In this document: piece by piece, positions 41,830-53,382 of the stretch
Numbering within the stretch: the stretch's first letter is position 1
How the letters are laid out: every line of letters starts with the position of its first letter
Origin: Hexactinellida sp. DTS-2022
Lineage: Eukaryota; Porifera; Hexactinellida
DNA: 64,000 bases
Assembly: GCA_028753945.1 (NCBI GenBank)
Contig: JAPNXP010000013.1
Location: 2,976,001-3,040,000, forward strand
Direction of reading: 5' to 3'
Made by a program: the position numbers and the translations under genes
Notes under the pieces: model-generated
What the model saw: only the letters and a program-made list of their open reading frames with translations
What the model was told of the DNA's origin: nothing
Database searches by the model: none

Positions 41830-44797
41830 ATGCCCAACAACTGTTCTCCACCAGGTTGTAAAAGCAATTATGACCCAACCGACAGAATACCTGTGTTCAA
41901 GATGCCACAGAAGCCGGATGAACTGAGACATTCTTGGTTACGAGCGCTACACAGAGATGATATAGATGAACTAAAAGTCGTGCACGTGTGCTCAAAACAT
42001 TTCGAGAAGATGAAGTCGAAACAACACACAAAGTTCCCAATGGAGATCGAGAAATACCAAGAAACCGTCCTAAGCTGAAAGATGGAGCTGTGCCAACTCT
42101 TTTACCAGGATATCCACGGTACTATTCATCTCATACTGCCACAAAACGCACACGTCTATCTCTAGAGGACAAGGATGACGAACTTCTCTATCAAGCAGTT
42201 AAACTAAGTCTAGAGTCAGGTGTCGAAATGATTTAGAAGCTAAGTTACCCTTGCTCTCAATTGCTAGTATATAGTCTACGTGGTATCCCGACGAATATAC
42301 ATTAATTTTTATGCGTCCTCGTATAGATAGTTGTAAGATTGAAGTTAATACGTACTTATCGGTAAATTTTGACTTGTCCGTCAAAGTTTTTCATAATAGT
42401 GTAAATCTTCCAATTTATATCGTAACGCTATGTGATGTTCGACAAATTGATTCGCTTCTAATTGAAATTTCTATTCCGCCATCTGCACCCAAAATCTCTG
42501 AGAATATTTCCACTAATTTTGATAACACATCTCATAAACCATATCCAGCAAGTTATTGATAACATGTACGACGGTAAATATGATGATGACTTGGTTCCTT
42601 GTCCTGAAGTTTCAAGGCTCCAGTTTGTTCTTTGTCAGCTTCGAAATAGTCTTGTTACAAAAAAGAGGCGGAGGTATAACGTATTGACGCAGATCTTAGC
42701 TCTTAAAACACATCTCATTTCTCCTGCTTCTTATCACTATCTACAGACATGGGCGGAAAAGTGGAGGGGGGCAGGGGGGGAGCGCCCCCCCCCCCCCCCC
42801 CCCAAATTTACAACTAGGCCCCATAGTTGTAATATGTACAACCGATAATTGACAGGTCACAGGTCTCGCCCCCCCCATAATTTTAGGAATTTTTAGAAAA
42901 CTTTCCGCTTATGTCTTGCATTTCTCTTCCTCATTCCAATACCTTACAAAAATTGAATTCATCCTTTGGACTTGAAAATGAATTTTTTATGTTTCTTAAA
43001 GAATCCACACATTCCTTTTCTCAGGAACAGAGGCATGTCATTATTCAAATGGATGAAATTCACGTGAAATCTGATATTTCTTATAAAGGAGGGAGACTGT
43101 TTGCTTCAAACCTCGATCCAGATAATCTTACCAAAACAGTTTTCGCTATCATGGTGTCGAGTCTGTATAAGAAATGGTCTTGTATTGTTCGTCTACTCCC
43201 ATGTGGTTCTGTAACAGCTGAAAAGTTATTCGACACTATCAAATCTTGTATTCATGATGTTGAAGATTGTGGCTTGTTCGTTGAAATCATCTCCACGGAC
43301 AACTATCCCCTTAATGTGAAACTTTTTGAATTGTTTCCCCCTAATAAAAAGCTGGAGACTCGAGTACCACACCCTTGTGATATACGCAGAGGTCTTTTCC
43401 TTACATTTGACTTCGTACATATTCTGAAGACTATTCGCAATAATTGGTTGAATCAACAAACTGATAATATGCTCTTTTCTTATCCTGAGTTGAACTGTAT
43501 TTCTATTGACCAACGCTTATCCATTGAAAATCTGTCATGCTTCTTTCCGTGATATCCGTATACTATATAATTCTGAGAGAGATAGCCTTGCTAAACTTGC
43601 CACTCGTTAGACTTCTAAGGCCTGTTATCCATCCAATTTAGAACGTCAAAATGTTAAGTTGGTCCTAAAAGTAGTACACGAATCTACAATTGCTGCTCTA
43701 GCTATCCAGGATGAGCAGCGTTCTCCTGCATTCAAATGCAACACTTCTGATTTCGTTGGAATTCTCCTATCTCTCTGGAAATTTTTCAATATCAATATGC
43801 CATATATCAGGTTGAACGACCCATTGTCTAATCCAATAAGATTTAACGATGACGTTTTCTCTTACTGACTAGGATTGTCTATTGGCTAGAAGCTTGGGAG
43901 TCACTATCTGGGAAAGGTGGCAAATTAAGTAAGCAAACGTTTACCAGCTTCAAACATGCATGCCTCGTGTTGCCACATATAGCAAATTTTCTAACTCAGG
44001 ACTGTGGGTTTTCATACCTCTTGACATCTTTCTTGCAGACTAATCCACTGGAACATCATTTTGGACTATATCGTATGATGTCAGGAGCTAATTATCATGT
44101 TTCCTATCTTCAGATCTTAGAATCAGAACATCGTCTTAAAGTATCCAATATACTTCTATTTTCCAATCAGAATGATTCTTGTACTTCTTTGCAAGAGTTC
44201 ATTCAATAATTTTCACCATCGGATAGCGCAGATTCTACCAGTGAAGTTGACCTTGATCCTTTCTTGAGCGCTATATCAGACCTCTCAGCCATTGACTGTA
44301 AATTTCAGGTACTTCAGTCATTAGCCTTTATTGCTGGCTATTCAGTACATCAATACTTGAAACGTAGTCAACCATGTCGTATATGCCGGGATTCTTTGAC
44401 TATTGAAAGAGATTTACTCGTCAATGAATCTGGTACTATATCTAAATTCAAACTATTATAACTCTCTGATCGCGGAGGTTTGAAATATCCATCGGAGGTA
44501 GTCCTAGAATCTATTGTCACTGTTTGGAAGGTCTTTATTAGCATAGAAAATGATAGCGAACTAATGGAGATATTTGTGAAAGGTCATTGTAGAAAAATTC
44601 TTGTTGACTTATCTATGAATGTATTATTAGATGCTGATGGTTGTCAATTATGGAGAGAGAAGTGTTCATCTTGTAGTGTGAATGGTTCCCATGTCCTTCA
44701 GAAGCTTGTATTCGTAGCTGGGAATTATTTCTTAGCGAATAAGGTTAAAAATTACAATTCTATGGTGATTTCAAGAATATTGAGAAGCGAAAGTTAA
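41830..44797 (+). pseudogene. P-element transposase with THAP domain, inactivated
   Basis: The THAP zinc finger is at 41830-42000 (CSPPGC, the Trp in RHSWLRAL, CSKHF: C2CH pattern). A missing base at about 42001 shifts the frame, after which DGAVPTLLP follows. Then come VSRLQFVLCQLRNSL (42600), a MITE at 42749-42913, and the catalytic RNase-H-like region SLPHSNTLQKL, VIIQMDEIHVKSDISYKG (43050), STDNYPLNVKL (43300) and the helix FDFVHILKTIRNNWLNQ (43410). The C-terminal blocks include GFLQTNPLEHHFGLYRMMSG (about 44040) and GLKYPSE (44480). It resembles THAP9/P transposases, which cut and rejoin DNA using GTP. Stops and frameshifts at 43550, 43870, 44210 and 44460 silence it. Confidence 0.88.
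42749..42913. mobile_element. Probable hAT-like MITE inside the P transposase
   Basis: Ends CATGGGCGGAAAAGT and ACTTTCCGCTTATG, with long G and C runs inside. The transposase similarity stops at LQT before it and restarts at CISLPHS after it. No clean target duplication was found. Confidence 0.6.
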
Positions 44798-45312
44798 TAA
44801 AATTCCATTAAAGCATACGTATTCATGTGTGTATTCTTAGTTGATTTGATTTTGTGTATTGTTAATTGGAACCACAAATATATTTTATCATTTTACACTA
44901 GGTAACAGAAAGATTTAGTGATGTTCCCGTCAGAATAATAAATAGTAATAAGAAGTTCGATGCTGTTGCGAGATGTTTGATGAAACTAATGAGTGATGAA
45001 TGTACCGTGTTGCCTCATAATGTATTTGTGACCTGTAATTGTAAAATTATGTCTATAACTATTAAATATATGTTGAATTATATATTGATATTAAATCAGC
45101 TGTATTCAATTTAGTATGCTTATGGGGTGAAAACCGTATTATCAGTGATATGATTGTTCTAAAGCTTTTAGAAAGGTTAAACTGACTAAAAATATACATC
45201 TTCTCTAAATTTGCTATTGCCTGTATTTTATCGTTTATATCGGCTAACCCATCCCTGGTCCAAAATCCACATTTTGATGTTAGGCCTTATGTATAGTAGG
45301 CTATGATATTGC

Positions 45313-45654
45313 CTTCATTTACATACTTATAAACTTTAATACTTGTAACCTAATACGTAATGTTGACAATTTTAATATGTTACGTTAGGTAGCCTTTCAA
45401 TTTTGAAGTATAGTCAACTCCGCTTAATAGAACCACCGGTTAATGGAATTCAGGTTAATCGGGTCAAAGTAAACTAGTCCCGAGGTGACTCTAGTTTGCG
45501 GATTCGACTGTATAGAAAATATTTATTAACAACAGTGAAACTGTCCTATTTCATATGGAATCGGAAAATGACTCCTTTATATTGTCTCCTTTATATGTTC
45601 TGTCGCAACGCGATTTCAATTACCAATTATAAACAATTAATAGAAATATTCATG
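45313..45654. other. Spacer between P element and fold-back element
   Basis: A mariner-like word AGTCAACTCCGCTTAATAGA near 45412 and AGGTGACTCTAGTTTGCGGA near 45482 suggest a small decayed MITE. No gene. Confidence 0.4.
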
Positions 45655-46476
45655 CGTGACCTTCGTTATATAAGGCCTTGCTACTGAGTAGATTTTGCTG
45701 GACCATAGATTACTTAAAGGCCATTGATTAGTAGCTAACATATATATTTATCTCAATAGCTAGTATTGACAGATCTGAGAAATGCATTACAATTATATAG
45801 GAAGTTAGGAACATGATATCAAGGCATACATAACACCCTTTAGAATTGTGATATATCACCATTTGATTACGTAATCGCTCTTTTTCGTAGGAATTATCGT
45901 GTTTTTATAGCCTGCTTTAAACATAGTTAAACGCGTTATAAATGTTCAAAATTGCAACATCAGTATGTCCATATCTAGTTGAATGAAATATATCAAAATT
46001 ATAAATTGAATGTTAGCACATTCCTCGGTTGCCAGGGAAATGTATATTTCCTAAAATGAGCCATAACTCAAAAACTATCGATTTTATGTATACTATGCTG
46101 TTACTAATCTATCCATTAATAATACATTTTCTAGGCCTAACTTCAATAATCTTTGAGATAATGAGTGTATTACCATATAAGGAATTAAGTACTAATAATC
46201 TCATTATCTCAAAAAATATTGAAGTTAGGCCTAGAAAATGTATTATCAAATGAATAGGAAGTTACCTATTGCCGATAGATCAATCAGTACAAGCATAGTT
46301 TACAAAAAATCGATAGTTTTTGATATCATGTTCATAACTTACTATACAAATATAATGTATTTCTCAGGTCTATCATTACAAGCTATTGAGATAAAGATAT
46401 CTCAGCTAATAATCAATGACCTTTAAGTAATCCATGGTTCGGAGTAGTAGTAAGGCCCTATATAACGAAGGTCACG
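45655..46476. mobile_element. Fold-back element, 7-bp duplication ATTCATG
   Basis: Ends CGTGACCTTCGTTATATAAG and its complement with one change, flanked exactly by ATTCATG (45648-45654 and 46477-46483). The palindrome centre is near 46180. An uninterrupted 822-bp copy and the best reference for the family. Confidence 0.92.
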
Positions 46477-46569
46477 ATTCATGTCAATAATTTGTAAATG
46501 CAAATTTCTTGTTCAGCATAATTGTTGACTAATTATACCATTTTGATTAGTCTCTTTCAATTTTAAACG

Positions 46570-46960
46570 CGTTTAACTTTTTTCTGTGTCTTCTAAATAA
46601 CAGCCACTCTACAGCGGTCACTTGTACACAGCGGCCATTTTTAGCTAGTCCCTTGACTAGCGTTATTAATCAACAAGTTCTACTGTATTTTAATTGATGG
46701 TGTCCATGAAATTTATCATTGGGCTTAGATTAAACTGGGACGAAAAACATTTTTGGAAGTCCATTGAAGTCTCTTGGAATCAATTTATCAAAGGTTCCAT
46801 GACCAAGGCCTTCATTCCGGGATTCACATTCCGGGATTTAGCTAAGATACTCATAATCAGGAATGACGTTTGAGAAAATGTAAGTTAGTTTCATAATGAA
46901 ATGTATTTGAACAATTTATCGAGTACAGTAATTATAATTTAGGTTTCACTAGTTTCGTGC
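46570..46960 (+). pseudogene. Relic of a second Ginger-like element
   Basis: About 46735-46880 matches exon 2 of the integrase-OTU gene (TTAAACTGGGA, CATTGAAGTCTC, TTTATCAAAGGTTCCATGACCAAG, GGGATTCAC). The preceding 46600-46690 matches the MITE in its first intron. Frames are broken. No terminal repeats are visible. Confidence 0.75.
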
Positions 46961-48209
46961 AAATTAACTTAGCCATGGTTCCCATGTCATAGGTACTTGA
47001 TCTTTTTTATTTTAAATTCCTAAATTACTTAATTACGTTTAAGCACAAATGATCCCTACTAAAAGTAGTGTTCTGGTCCATATGGTCCCCCATGGATATT
47101 TGGTCCGGGGGGACCATTTGGACCAAATTTCTAATTTTTTGGTCCTTCTAATTATGCAACGTTTTCAGTTTCAATATTGTATGTTTTCACATTGCGTTAA
47201 TAATAGGGCTTCTTTTGACCTCTCAAAAGGTCATGATACTACTTTGAATCGTGTTTTAATTACGCTGATTGTGGAATAATTTGAACATATTTATACTATT
47301 ATCGAACTTGTTAACCTTGTGGTTCTCTGATCCAGCCCAAACCTCACTAGTCGGATGCCTTTGAAACACTAGATTCAGTGTTCTAGTAACTCCTCTTCAT
47401 ATCTAAATAGTACACCAAACTATTTAATTGTAATTCACGTATATCGAATCTTATAAACAGCTGTCCTGCCTGTCCATGTTTCGAAAATAAATTAGTAATA
47501 CTGTCACGCCGCTGGTTCGTCCTAAACTGGCCCAGGGGAACCATCCTTGGCGCCATGGATGGTCCAACCGTAGGAGGACATATGGTGTCACAACACCACT
47601 AATCAAGGCTGAATTCGGTTAACCGGCTAACCGTTTAACCGCTGCTAATAGGTTGCAGATTTTATTTAGCCAGTTGAAAGTCTGTTGAATATTTACAGTG
47701 AAATTGAATAATATTTATATAAAACAATAAAATTATGATAATTTTATTATAATATAATATATCTTATAACAAGTAAATTTAAGTACAGTAACATCGTTTC
47801 TAAATTATTTAAATTACGAAGTATGTCGGTTAACTTAGGGCTGACTCTTGCACTGGTAAAGTTAAATCTAAAGTGTACTAATTAGTGTCTACAAAATAGC
47901 TTTGTCGTATTAATATATACTAATATACTTAACTTAAAAGTATTACTATTTCGCTATGTATACGATTGAACTAATAATTTAATAAGATCCTAGAGGAGCA
48001 TAGCAGAGTTGGGAAACTTTGACCTTTTTAATTCCATCGTAGTAGTACCATTCTTTTTTTTCAAATGAATCTTGGGTAAAGTGGTTTGAACTATGTACAC
48101 AAAGTAGACTAAGTGATAATTATAGCTACATCTTTATGGCGAATGAAAATTGACATGTTTATCCCTCTAGCATCATCTGGAAATAAGTGACTAAAATTCG
48201 ATGGAAAGA
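46961..48209. other. Spacer with a perfect-arm hairpin and a decayed MITE
   Basis: A hairpin at about 47069-47115 pairs TGGTCCATATGGTCCCCC with GGGGGACCATTTGGACCA (one mismatch). At 47610-47860 GGCTGAATTCGGTTAACCGG and GTCGGTTAACTTAGGGCTGA are an inverted pair that may be a worn hAT-like element. No gene. Confidence 0.45.
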
Positions 48210-48374
48210 CAGTGGCGGTCCCAGGGGGGGGCATCCGGGGCAAATGCCCCGGGTTAAAATATTTTGCCCCGGATTCCAGCCCAATTGGTAGTATAATTAC
48301 ATGGAGCATGCCCCGGATTTCTACTAAAAGCTGCTCTTTTGCCCCGGGCTGGCCAGATCCTGCGACCGCCCCTG
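48210..48374. mobile_element. hAT MITE, target duplication TGGAAAGA
   Basis: Ends CAGTGGCGGTC and, reversed, CAGGGGCGGTCGCAG, flanked by TGGAAAGA (48202-48209 and 48375-48382). Inside, GCCCCGG words occur in both orientations. Confidence 0.95.
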
Positions 48375-48404
48375 TGGAAAGAGCAAAGGATTTTCCATAA
48401 ATTG

Positions 48405-49076
48405 TCAATCTATGTTCTCTAGAATGGCTGTAGTGTCACAACACTTTAGACATTTTACTATCAATAGATACTTGACAATTCTCACTAACTTATACACTGA
48501 TGATAAGTTTAGAATTATCTCAGATATTGCAAACAGTTCCAACACTGCTATGAACTTTATATATATTTGAACCTGTAGCAGCCTCAAGAAATCTTAGAAG
48601 AAGCCCTTCAGAACCTAAAAAATCACGAGTATCATCATTTTGTTTGGAGACTTTGAGTTTGGGAGCTAGCCAGAGTTTAGTTGCATTGAATCTCCGGATC
48701 CTATTATTTGGAATAATTCGGAATAATTCGGAGTATTCTTCTGTTATAATTTCAACATTTCTATTAATGAGATTTTGGATATCCACCATATTTAAGCTGA
48801 TTAATGCCATCAAGTTATAGATTGAGCAAGTATTAGTAAATCGAAATGATTTACAATGCCCTCACCAATTAGGACACATCTTCTCTAATGCAGCTAGATA
48901 AGAGGTTCGGCTTGTGACTCGGTTATATTGTTGGGAGTACCAGATTTTGTTTCCAACAAAGGAACAATAATATCACCTATTACAGGATAAAGGATTTTGG
49001 TAGCATATACCATCGCTTTTTTATCCCAATAGGTCGCATGTACCCTATCTTCATCAGTTGTAAGCCAATATTTCAC
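48405..49076 (-). other. Unrecognised minus-strand coding-like frames
   Basis: Three minus-strand frames (48894-49076, 48520-48813, and one toward 48405-48587) follow one another. The middle one (VDIQNLINRNVEIITEEYSE, then DFLGSEGLLLRFLEAATGS) has a protein-like composition, and another (PDDARGINMSIFIRHKDV) continues across the MITE at 48210. They could be pieces of one decayed gene. No family was recognised, and no function is proposed. Confidence 0.3.
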
Positions 49077-49133
49077 ATTTGATTAATTGCCTCTTTATAC
49101 CACTGAATAAGCGTTTCAATTATACACAGTGGC

Positions 49134-49861
49134 TTAAGGTTAAATTACCCCACGTGAATGAAAGTTCTTGTATTAATCTGTAATTGTGAGAAATATATAC
49201 CTATCCGATACAAATCAATAAACCAAAAAGAAAATGTCCCTATCTATTATACTTTTTATTTTTTGTCGGTTTCAAAATTTGGCTAATACAAATCTCCCAT
49301 AGGGCGATTTCCAAAAGTGGTGGTAGATATTATGCGGTAATTTGGCAATGCGGCCATCAATGTTTGTTTTCAGAATCAATATTTAAAGATTATAAGCGTA
49401 CGGAGTAGGTAGACGGTTTAGATTTTTGAATTATGACTTGGAATTTTTTTTATCAAGCATTTTATCAAATTTCGCATGAAAAGATGACCTTTTTATTCAT
49501 TTTTTGGTTCCAAAAGGTCGCAATATTTTTTATTTAGATCTTATCAAAATTCTAAACCACTCACCAACCGCCCATAACGATGATCTATCTGATAGATCAC
49601 ACAGTACAGGTCTTTAGCAAATAATGATCTTGCAAACCACACACTTATCAGGTGGAGTCTGAAAAAATCCCCCTATGGGACTTTTGTATTAGCATAATAC
49701 TGCAAGCCCAATAATTTCGAATTTATAGAAGATAATTAGATTTCGTTTTCAGTTTCGATATAGCTATAATGTCTTCCATCATATATGTGAAATTCAAACT
49801 CCCACCTTCAAAACTAAATTCATGTGTTTTTTTGGGTGAATCTGCCGTAATTTAACCTTAA
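49134..49861. mobile_element. Two nested inverted-repeat elements, superfamily unclear
   Basis: The outer pair is TTAAGGTTAAATTAC and GTAATTTAACCTTAA. An inner pair at 49282-49693 is GCTAATACAAATCTCCCATA and TATGGGACTTTTGTATTAGC. No convincing target duplication and no gene. Confidence 0.55.
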
Positions 49862-50003
49862 CACATGGAAATAGGAATTTTTTTATGATTGTCAAAATGC
49901 TTCTAAATGGTATTAAATCCAAGTTAGATAGTATACTAACATTCATATGAAATTTCAATTGATTCGAATACAAACTACGGATAGAAGTGTACGTACTTTT
50001 AAT

Positions 50004-50859
50004 TAGAGCTGTACCGGATTAGAGATTCTCTACTCTAGCCGGATCCGGATATCCGGTGCTCAATTATCCGGTTATCCGGCTAAATATGTATTTGACAAAT
50101 GAAACCATAATATTACATCAATAACAAGTTGTGCTTATTCATAATTAAATTGTCCATAAACTAAGCTTGTATTTTTTAGGGAGGCTTCTAAAATAATTTA
50201 TGTGATTCCACAATTGATACAGTATATGAATATACTTTCAATCGCATTCACCTATGGTAAATAAGATTTTTTCAATAATATATTTATTTTCGATTCCTAT
50301 ATATTATAGCTTGAAAGGTTGCATTTTTTATCAATCCCAGCATGAGTTAAATTTGGCATTTTTCTCACTATCTAATAACGATTCTTTCAGAGCACTCTGT
50401 AATGAATGTGATGCCAATACATATATCACGTGGTAAAAATCCTAAACATATAGCACGTCACCACTGTGGAACCACATAAAACATTCACATCCAGAAATTT
50501 ACAAAGAAAAAACAATAAATGAAAATCCTCTTGTAGAAATTCACAACAAGGTGATCATAATATTTTTTCAATCAACTAGTTCTGCTATTACACACATCTA
50601 AATTCTATTCCAAAAATATCTATACAAGAAAACCTATACCAGACATTAGAACGACAGAAAAAATGGACAGTTAATGACCCTAGAGCTATGCAAATTCACT
50701 TGATATTCGGAGAGATATTTATTCTTTAATTCATACACTAATACAATTGGGACCGTTATCCGGCCGGATAGTTGTTCATATCCGGTTCCGGCCGGATATC
50801 CGGTAATTGGCCGGATACACCGGATACCGGATTAGAACCGGATATCCGGTACAGCCCTA
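50004..50859. mobile_element. hAT element with CCGGATATCCGG arrays, target duplication CTTTTAAT
   Basis: Ends TAGAGCTGTACCGGATTAGA and, reversed, TAGGGCTGTACCGGATATCC, flanked by CTTTTAAT (49996-50003 and 50860-50867). Both ends run into repeated CCGGATATCCGGT/CCGGTTATCCGG words. The interior is unremarkable and non-coding. Confidence 0.94.
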
Positions 50860-50989
50860 CTTTTAATCATTGGCTGCGCTAGCGCGCCACTGATTGAGAG
50901 AGTTAGTTCCATACTCATTTTATGTACACTGTCATGCACTTCGTATAAACGTAGCGGTTGTTGATGTTCGCAAAGGCTGCTAAGATTAG

Positions 50990-51720
50990 GAATATATGTT
51001 TTGCACACTGAAGAACCTCTACAAATTCTTTTCCAGCGTCATTCCTCACAGTTCATTCATCAATGCTCAGAAGGAGCACTATCCTTATCGACAAACACTG
51101 GAACTGCCGTTAGCGACACTCGATGGGTTTGTCAGCATAGAATATGTAAGACTGTATCAGTCTATATGTATGACACCAGTAGCGTAACTAGGTAGGGGCG
51201 ATGGGGGAACGTGCCCCCAGCGGCACGCTTTGGGGGCGGCATTTTTACATTTTGTTTACCATTTTTTCTCACAATTGCACGAATTACATGCTAATAAATA
51301 TCTCTTTGAAGCATTTCAAGTTAATTTTTCCAGGTTTTTTCTTAACGATTGCAGTTGTCACCCGATACAGTAATATTTTTGAATAATTCAGTAATACATT
51401 TAGTATATGAACTCTAAACGTTCAAAAGGTCGCGACCGGCTGAGCGGGGCTGGCTACAAACGTCAACGCGATGAACGTGATTTTTGTCTGTGGGGGGAGG
51501 GGGGGGCGGCGTTTTTGATCCTTGCCCCCAGCGGCACTTTACCACGTTACGCCACTGTATGACACTACCGGCAATTATTGAATCACTTGATGATCTGTCC
51601 TTTGGTGAATGTAATGAAAGAGCCGCAAGAGCTCGAAGTTTGATGACAAGAATTGATTCTGCTTTCGTTATACATCTTGTTGTAATGAAAAAGCACTACA
51701 TTGACTCGCTCTTTACCAAC
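50990..51720 (+). pseudogene. hAT (ZMYM1/THAP12-like) transposase fragment, split by MITE
   Basis: Before the MITE the frame reads SEGALSLSTNTGTAVSDTRW (near 51085) then RICKTV. After the MITE it continues PAIIESLDDLSFGECNERAA and FVIHLVVMKKHYIDSL (51560-51715). TDTRW-like and AxxIxxSLxxL blocks belong to the C-terminal half of the hAT core in the ZMYM1/THAP12-like group. Both termini are missing. Confidence 0.65.
51177..51557. mobile_element. hAT MITE, target duplication TATGACAC
   Basis: Ends CAGTAGCGTAACTAGG and, reversed, CAGTGGCGTAACGTGG, flanked by TATGACAC (51169-51176 and 51558-51565). GCCCCCAGCGGCAC occurs near both ends. Confidence 0.95.
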
Positions 51721-51729
51721 AGTAGCGTG

Positions 51730-52049
51730 TTTTACAGCAATCCGAACACCTTTCCGAATGTTGTATTTCGGTTTGCGAATATACTTCTTAGGTTTATAGG
51801 GTGTGGCAAATAGTTCTTCATCGCTAGTTTGCGAGGACAATCCGATGAACGAGAATGAAGTTCCCAATGATTGTGAAGGAGTAGATGGTGTATTTGGGGT
51901 GGACGGTCGGGATAGACTTTCAGTCTCGTAGGGAGTATCCAACTCACTCGAGGAATCTTCAGGATTGAAGGGGAATGGATTGGACAGAATAGGTAGGTCA
52001 GCGGACCTAAACCTCTTGACTGGTTCGGGAATTTCTTCATCCGAACCAT
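51730..52049 (-). other. Unrecognised minus-strand frame, serine/proline-rich
   Basis: A minus-strand frame reads EEIPEPVKRFRSADLP, then TESLSRPSTPNTPSTPSQSL and a basic ATPYKPKKYIRKPKYN. It is cut at 52050 by the next fold-back element, and at its other end it runs antisense into the hAT fragment. It may be a disordered regulatory segment of a transposon gene. No family recognised. Confidence 0.3.
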
Positions 52050-53382
52050 GGCCTACTTAATACACGGCCGTGTATGTCACCGAGAAGGCCAAAAAAATAG
52101 AAGGCCAGTTTATAAATTTCATTCTAGGATAAACTATGCCTCCTATTGTTATTATTTGGGTTGTATATGGAGTAATCAACCATTGCGAGTCCAATGGAAC
52201 CACTTTTGAGAATCTCAGATTTGTGGTTAAGCTGTTTAGGCGCCATTTCATGGTGACGGTAACAATTTATGGTAAAATGGAAAAAATTTCGAATGTCTTA
52301 AATTTCATTTTCTTCCTACTTTCTAATCTATATATAAAAAGAGGAATTGTTGTTTGTTTGTTTGTTTGTCCAGAATTAATTGGAAAGACTACGAGTCCCA
52401 GAAAGCTGAAAATTTGTATACAGGGGTAATTTTGTACTGCGACAACGATCTATTGGTTTTTGAAGAGAAATATTAACATTTGAAGGTGACAAAATATGTT
52501 AGCCAATTAAATTCGAGGGTTTGTCAGTTGGGATTAGCAGATTTCATCAATTAGTATAAATAGATTGTGCATAATAGAAAGATTTTCTGAGGCTCCAATT
52601 TGATTGATTGAAAATTAATACATTTAACCAATCAATCATTTGTCTATTCGATTGCCTGTTTTTCTTTTAGTATTATTTTGATTCGAGCTTTCTTATCGTG
52701 CAACTGAAATTTATTGAGCTATTAAAACTCATTATTAATGTGATTGCTTTTGGGGAGGGAAAGGCCGCTAAGCGGCCGTTAATTGTATTGCGTAGTGCCT
52801 AACACGAACGAACAAAAGTCGCAAAGCGACTTTTGTGAGAGAGTGATCTGTCGCGAAGCGACCGAGACCGAAGGGCTCGTAAATTTAAAATAGGAACACT
52901 GAATAGGGATATATTTCATACCCCAAAGACTACTAAATCACAAAATGGCGACATTCTAAAAATTAAAAAAAATTATAAAGCAATCACATGCTAAATTACA
53001 GGTAGTATCCGAGTTACAACTTACTATTTTCGTCCATAAAACGTATATAATTGCTGGTTAATACATATTCATACACATTGTATATTCTGAAAATGTATAC
53101 TAAGTATATTTGCAAATTATCTTCATTTTCTCGTAGTTCTTTAGACTCGAATTGTATATTTTGTATATTTGTTGTCATCATTAAATTGCGCCTTAACAGC
53201 TTAACCATAAATCTGAGATTCTCAAAAGTGGTTCTAATGGACTCGCAATGGTTGATTACCCCATATACAACCCAAATAATAACAATAGGAGGCATAGTTT
53301 ATCCTAGAAAGAAATTTACAAACTGGCATTATATTTTTTTGTCCGTTCTCGGTGACATACACGGCCGTATATTAAGTAGGCC
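52050..53382. mobile_element. Fold-back element of the GGCCTACTTAATA family
   Basis: Arms of about 200 bp (52050-52255 and 53180-53382) are inverted copies, beginning GGCCTACTTAATACACGGCC. A shared CAATGGTTGATTAC block lies near the arms' inner part. No clear target duplication. A half copy begins at 57347. Confidence 0.75.
52322..52900 (+). repeat. Helitron-like start and GC hairpin cluster inside the fold-back element
   Basis: TCTATATATAAAAAGAGGAA followed by repeated TTTG and GTCC resembles Helitron/Helentron 5' ends. At 52755-52890 lie three hairpins, GGCCGCTAAGCGGCC, AAAAGTCGCAAAGCGACTTTT and TCGCGAAGCGA, the same set (reversed) as at 11624-11702. A CTAG end was not pinned down. Confidence 0.5.

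Larger units (their letters stand above)
41122..45305 (+). mobile_element. P-superfamily element, 7-bp target duplication ATATTGC
   Basis: Terminal repeats of about 70 bp begin CATAGCCTACTATACATAAG, resembling the CAT...ACATAAGG ends of Drosophila P, and contain GGACCAGGGATGGGTTAGCC. ATATTGC flanks at 41115-41121 and 45306-45312. It contains a THAP/P transposase pseudogene and two MITEs. 4184 bp in all. Confidence 0.92.

Noticed and set aside
52050-53382. Target duplication for the GGCCTACTTAATA fold-back element
   Set aside because: Flanks were compared for 4 to 10 bases with shifted boundaries and no convincing repeat was found, so none is claimed.
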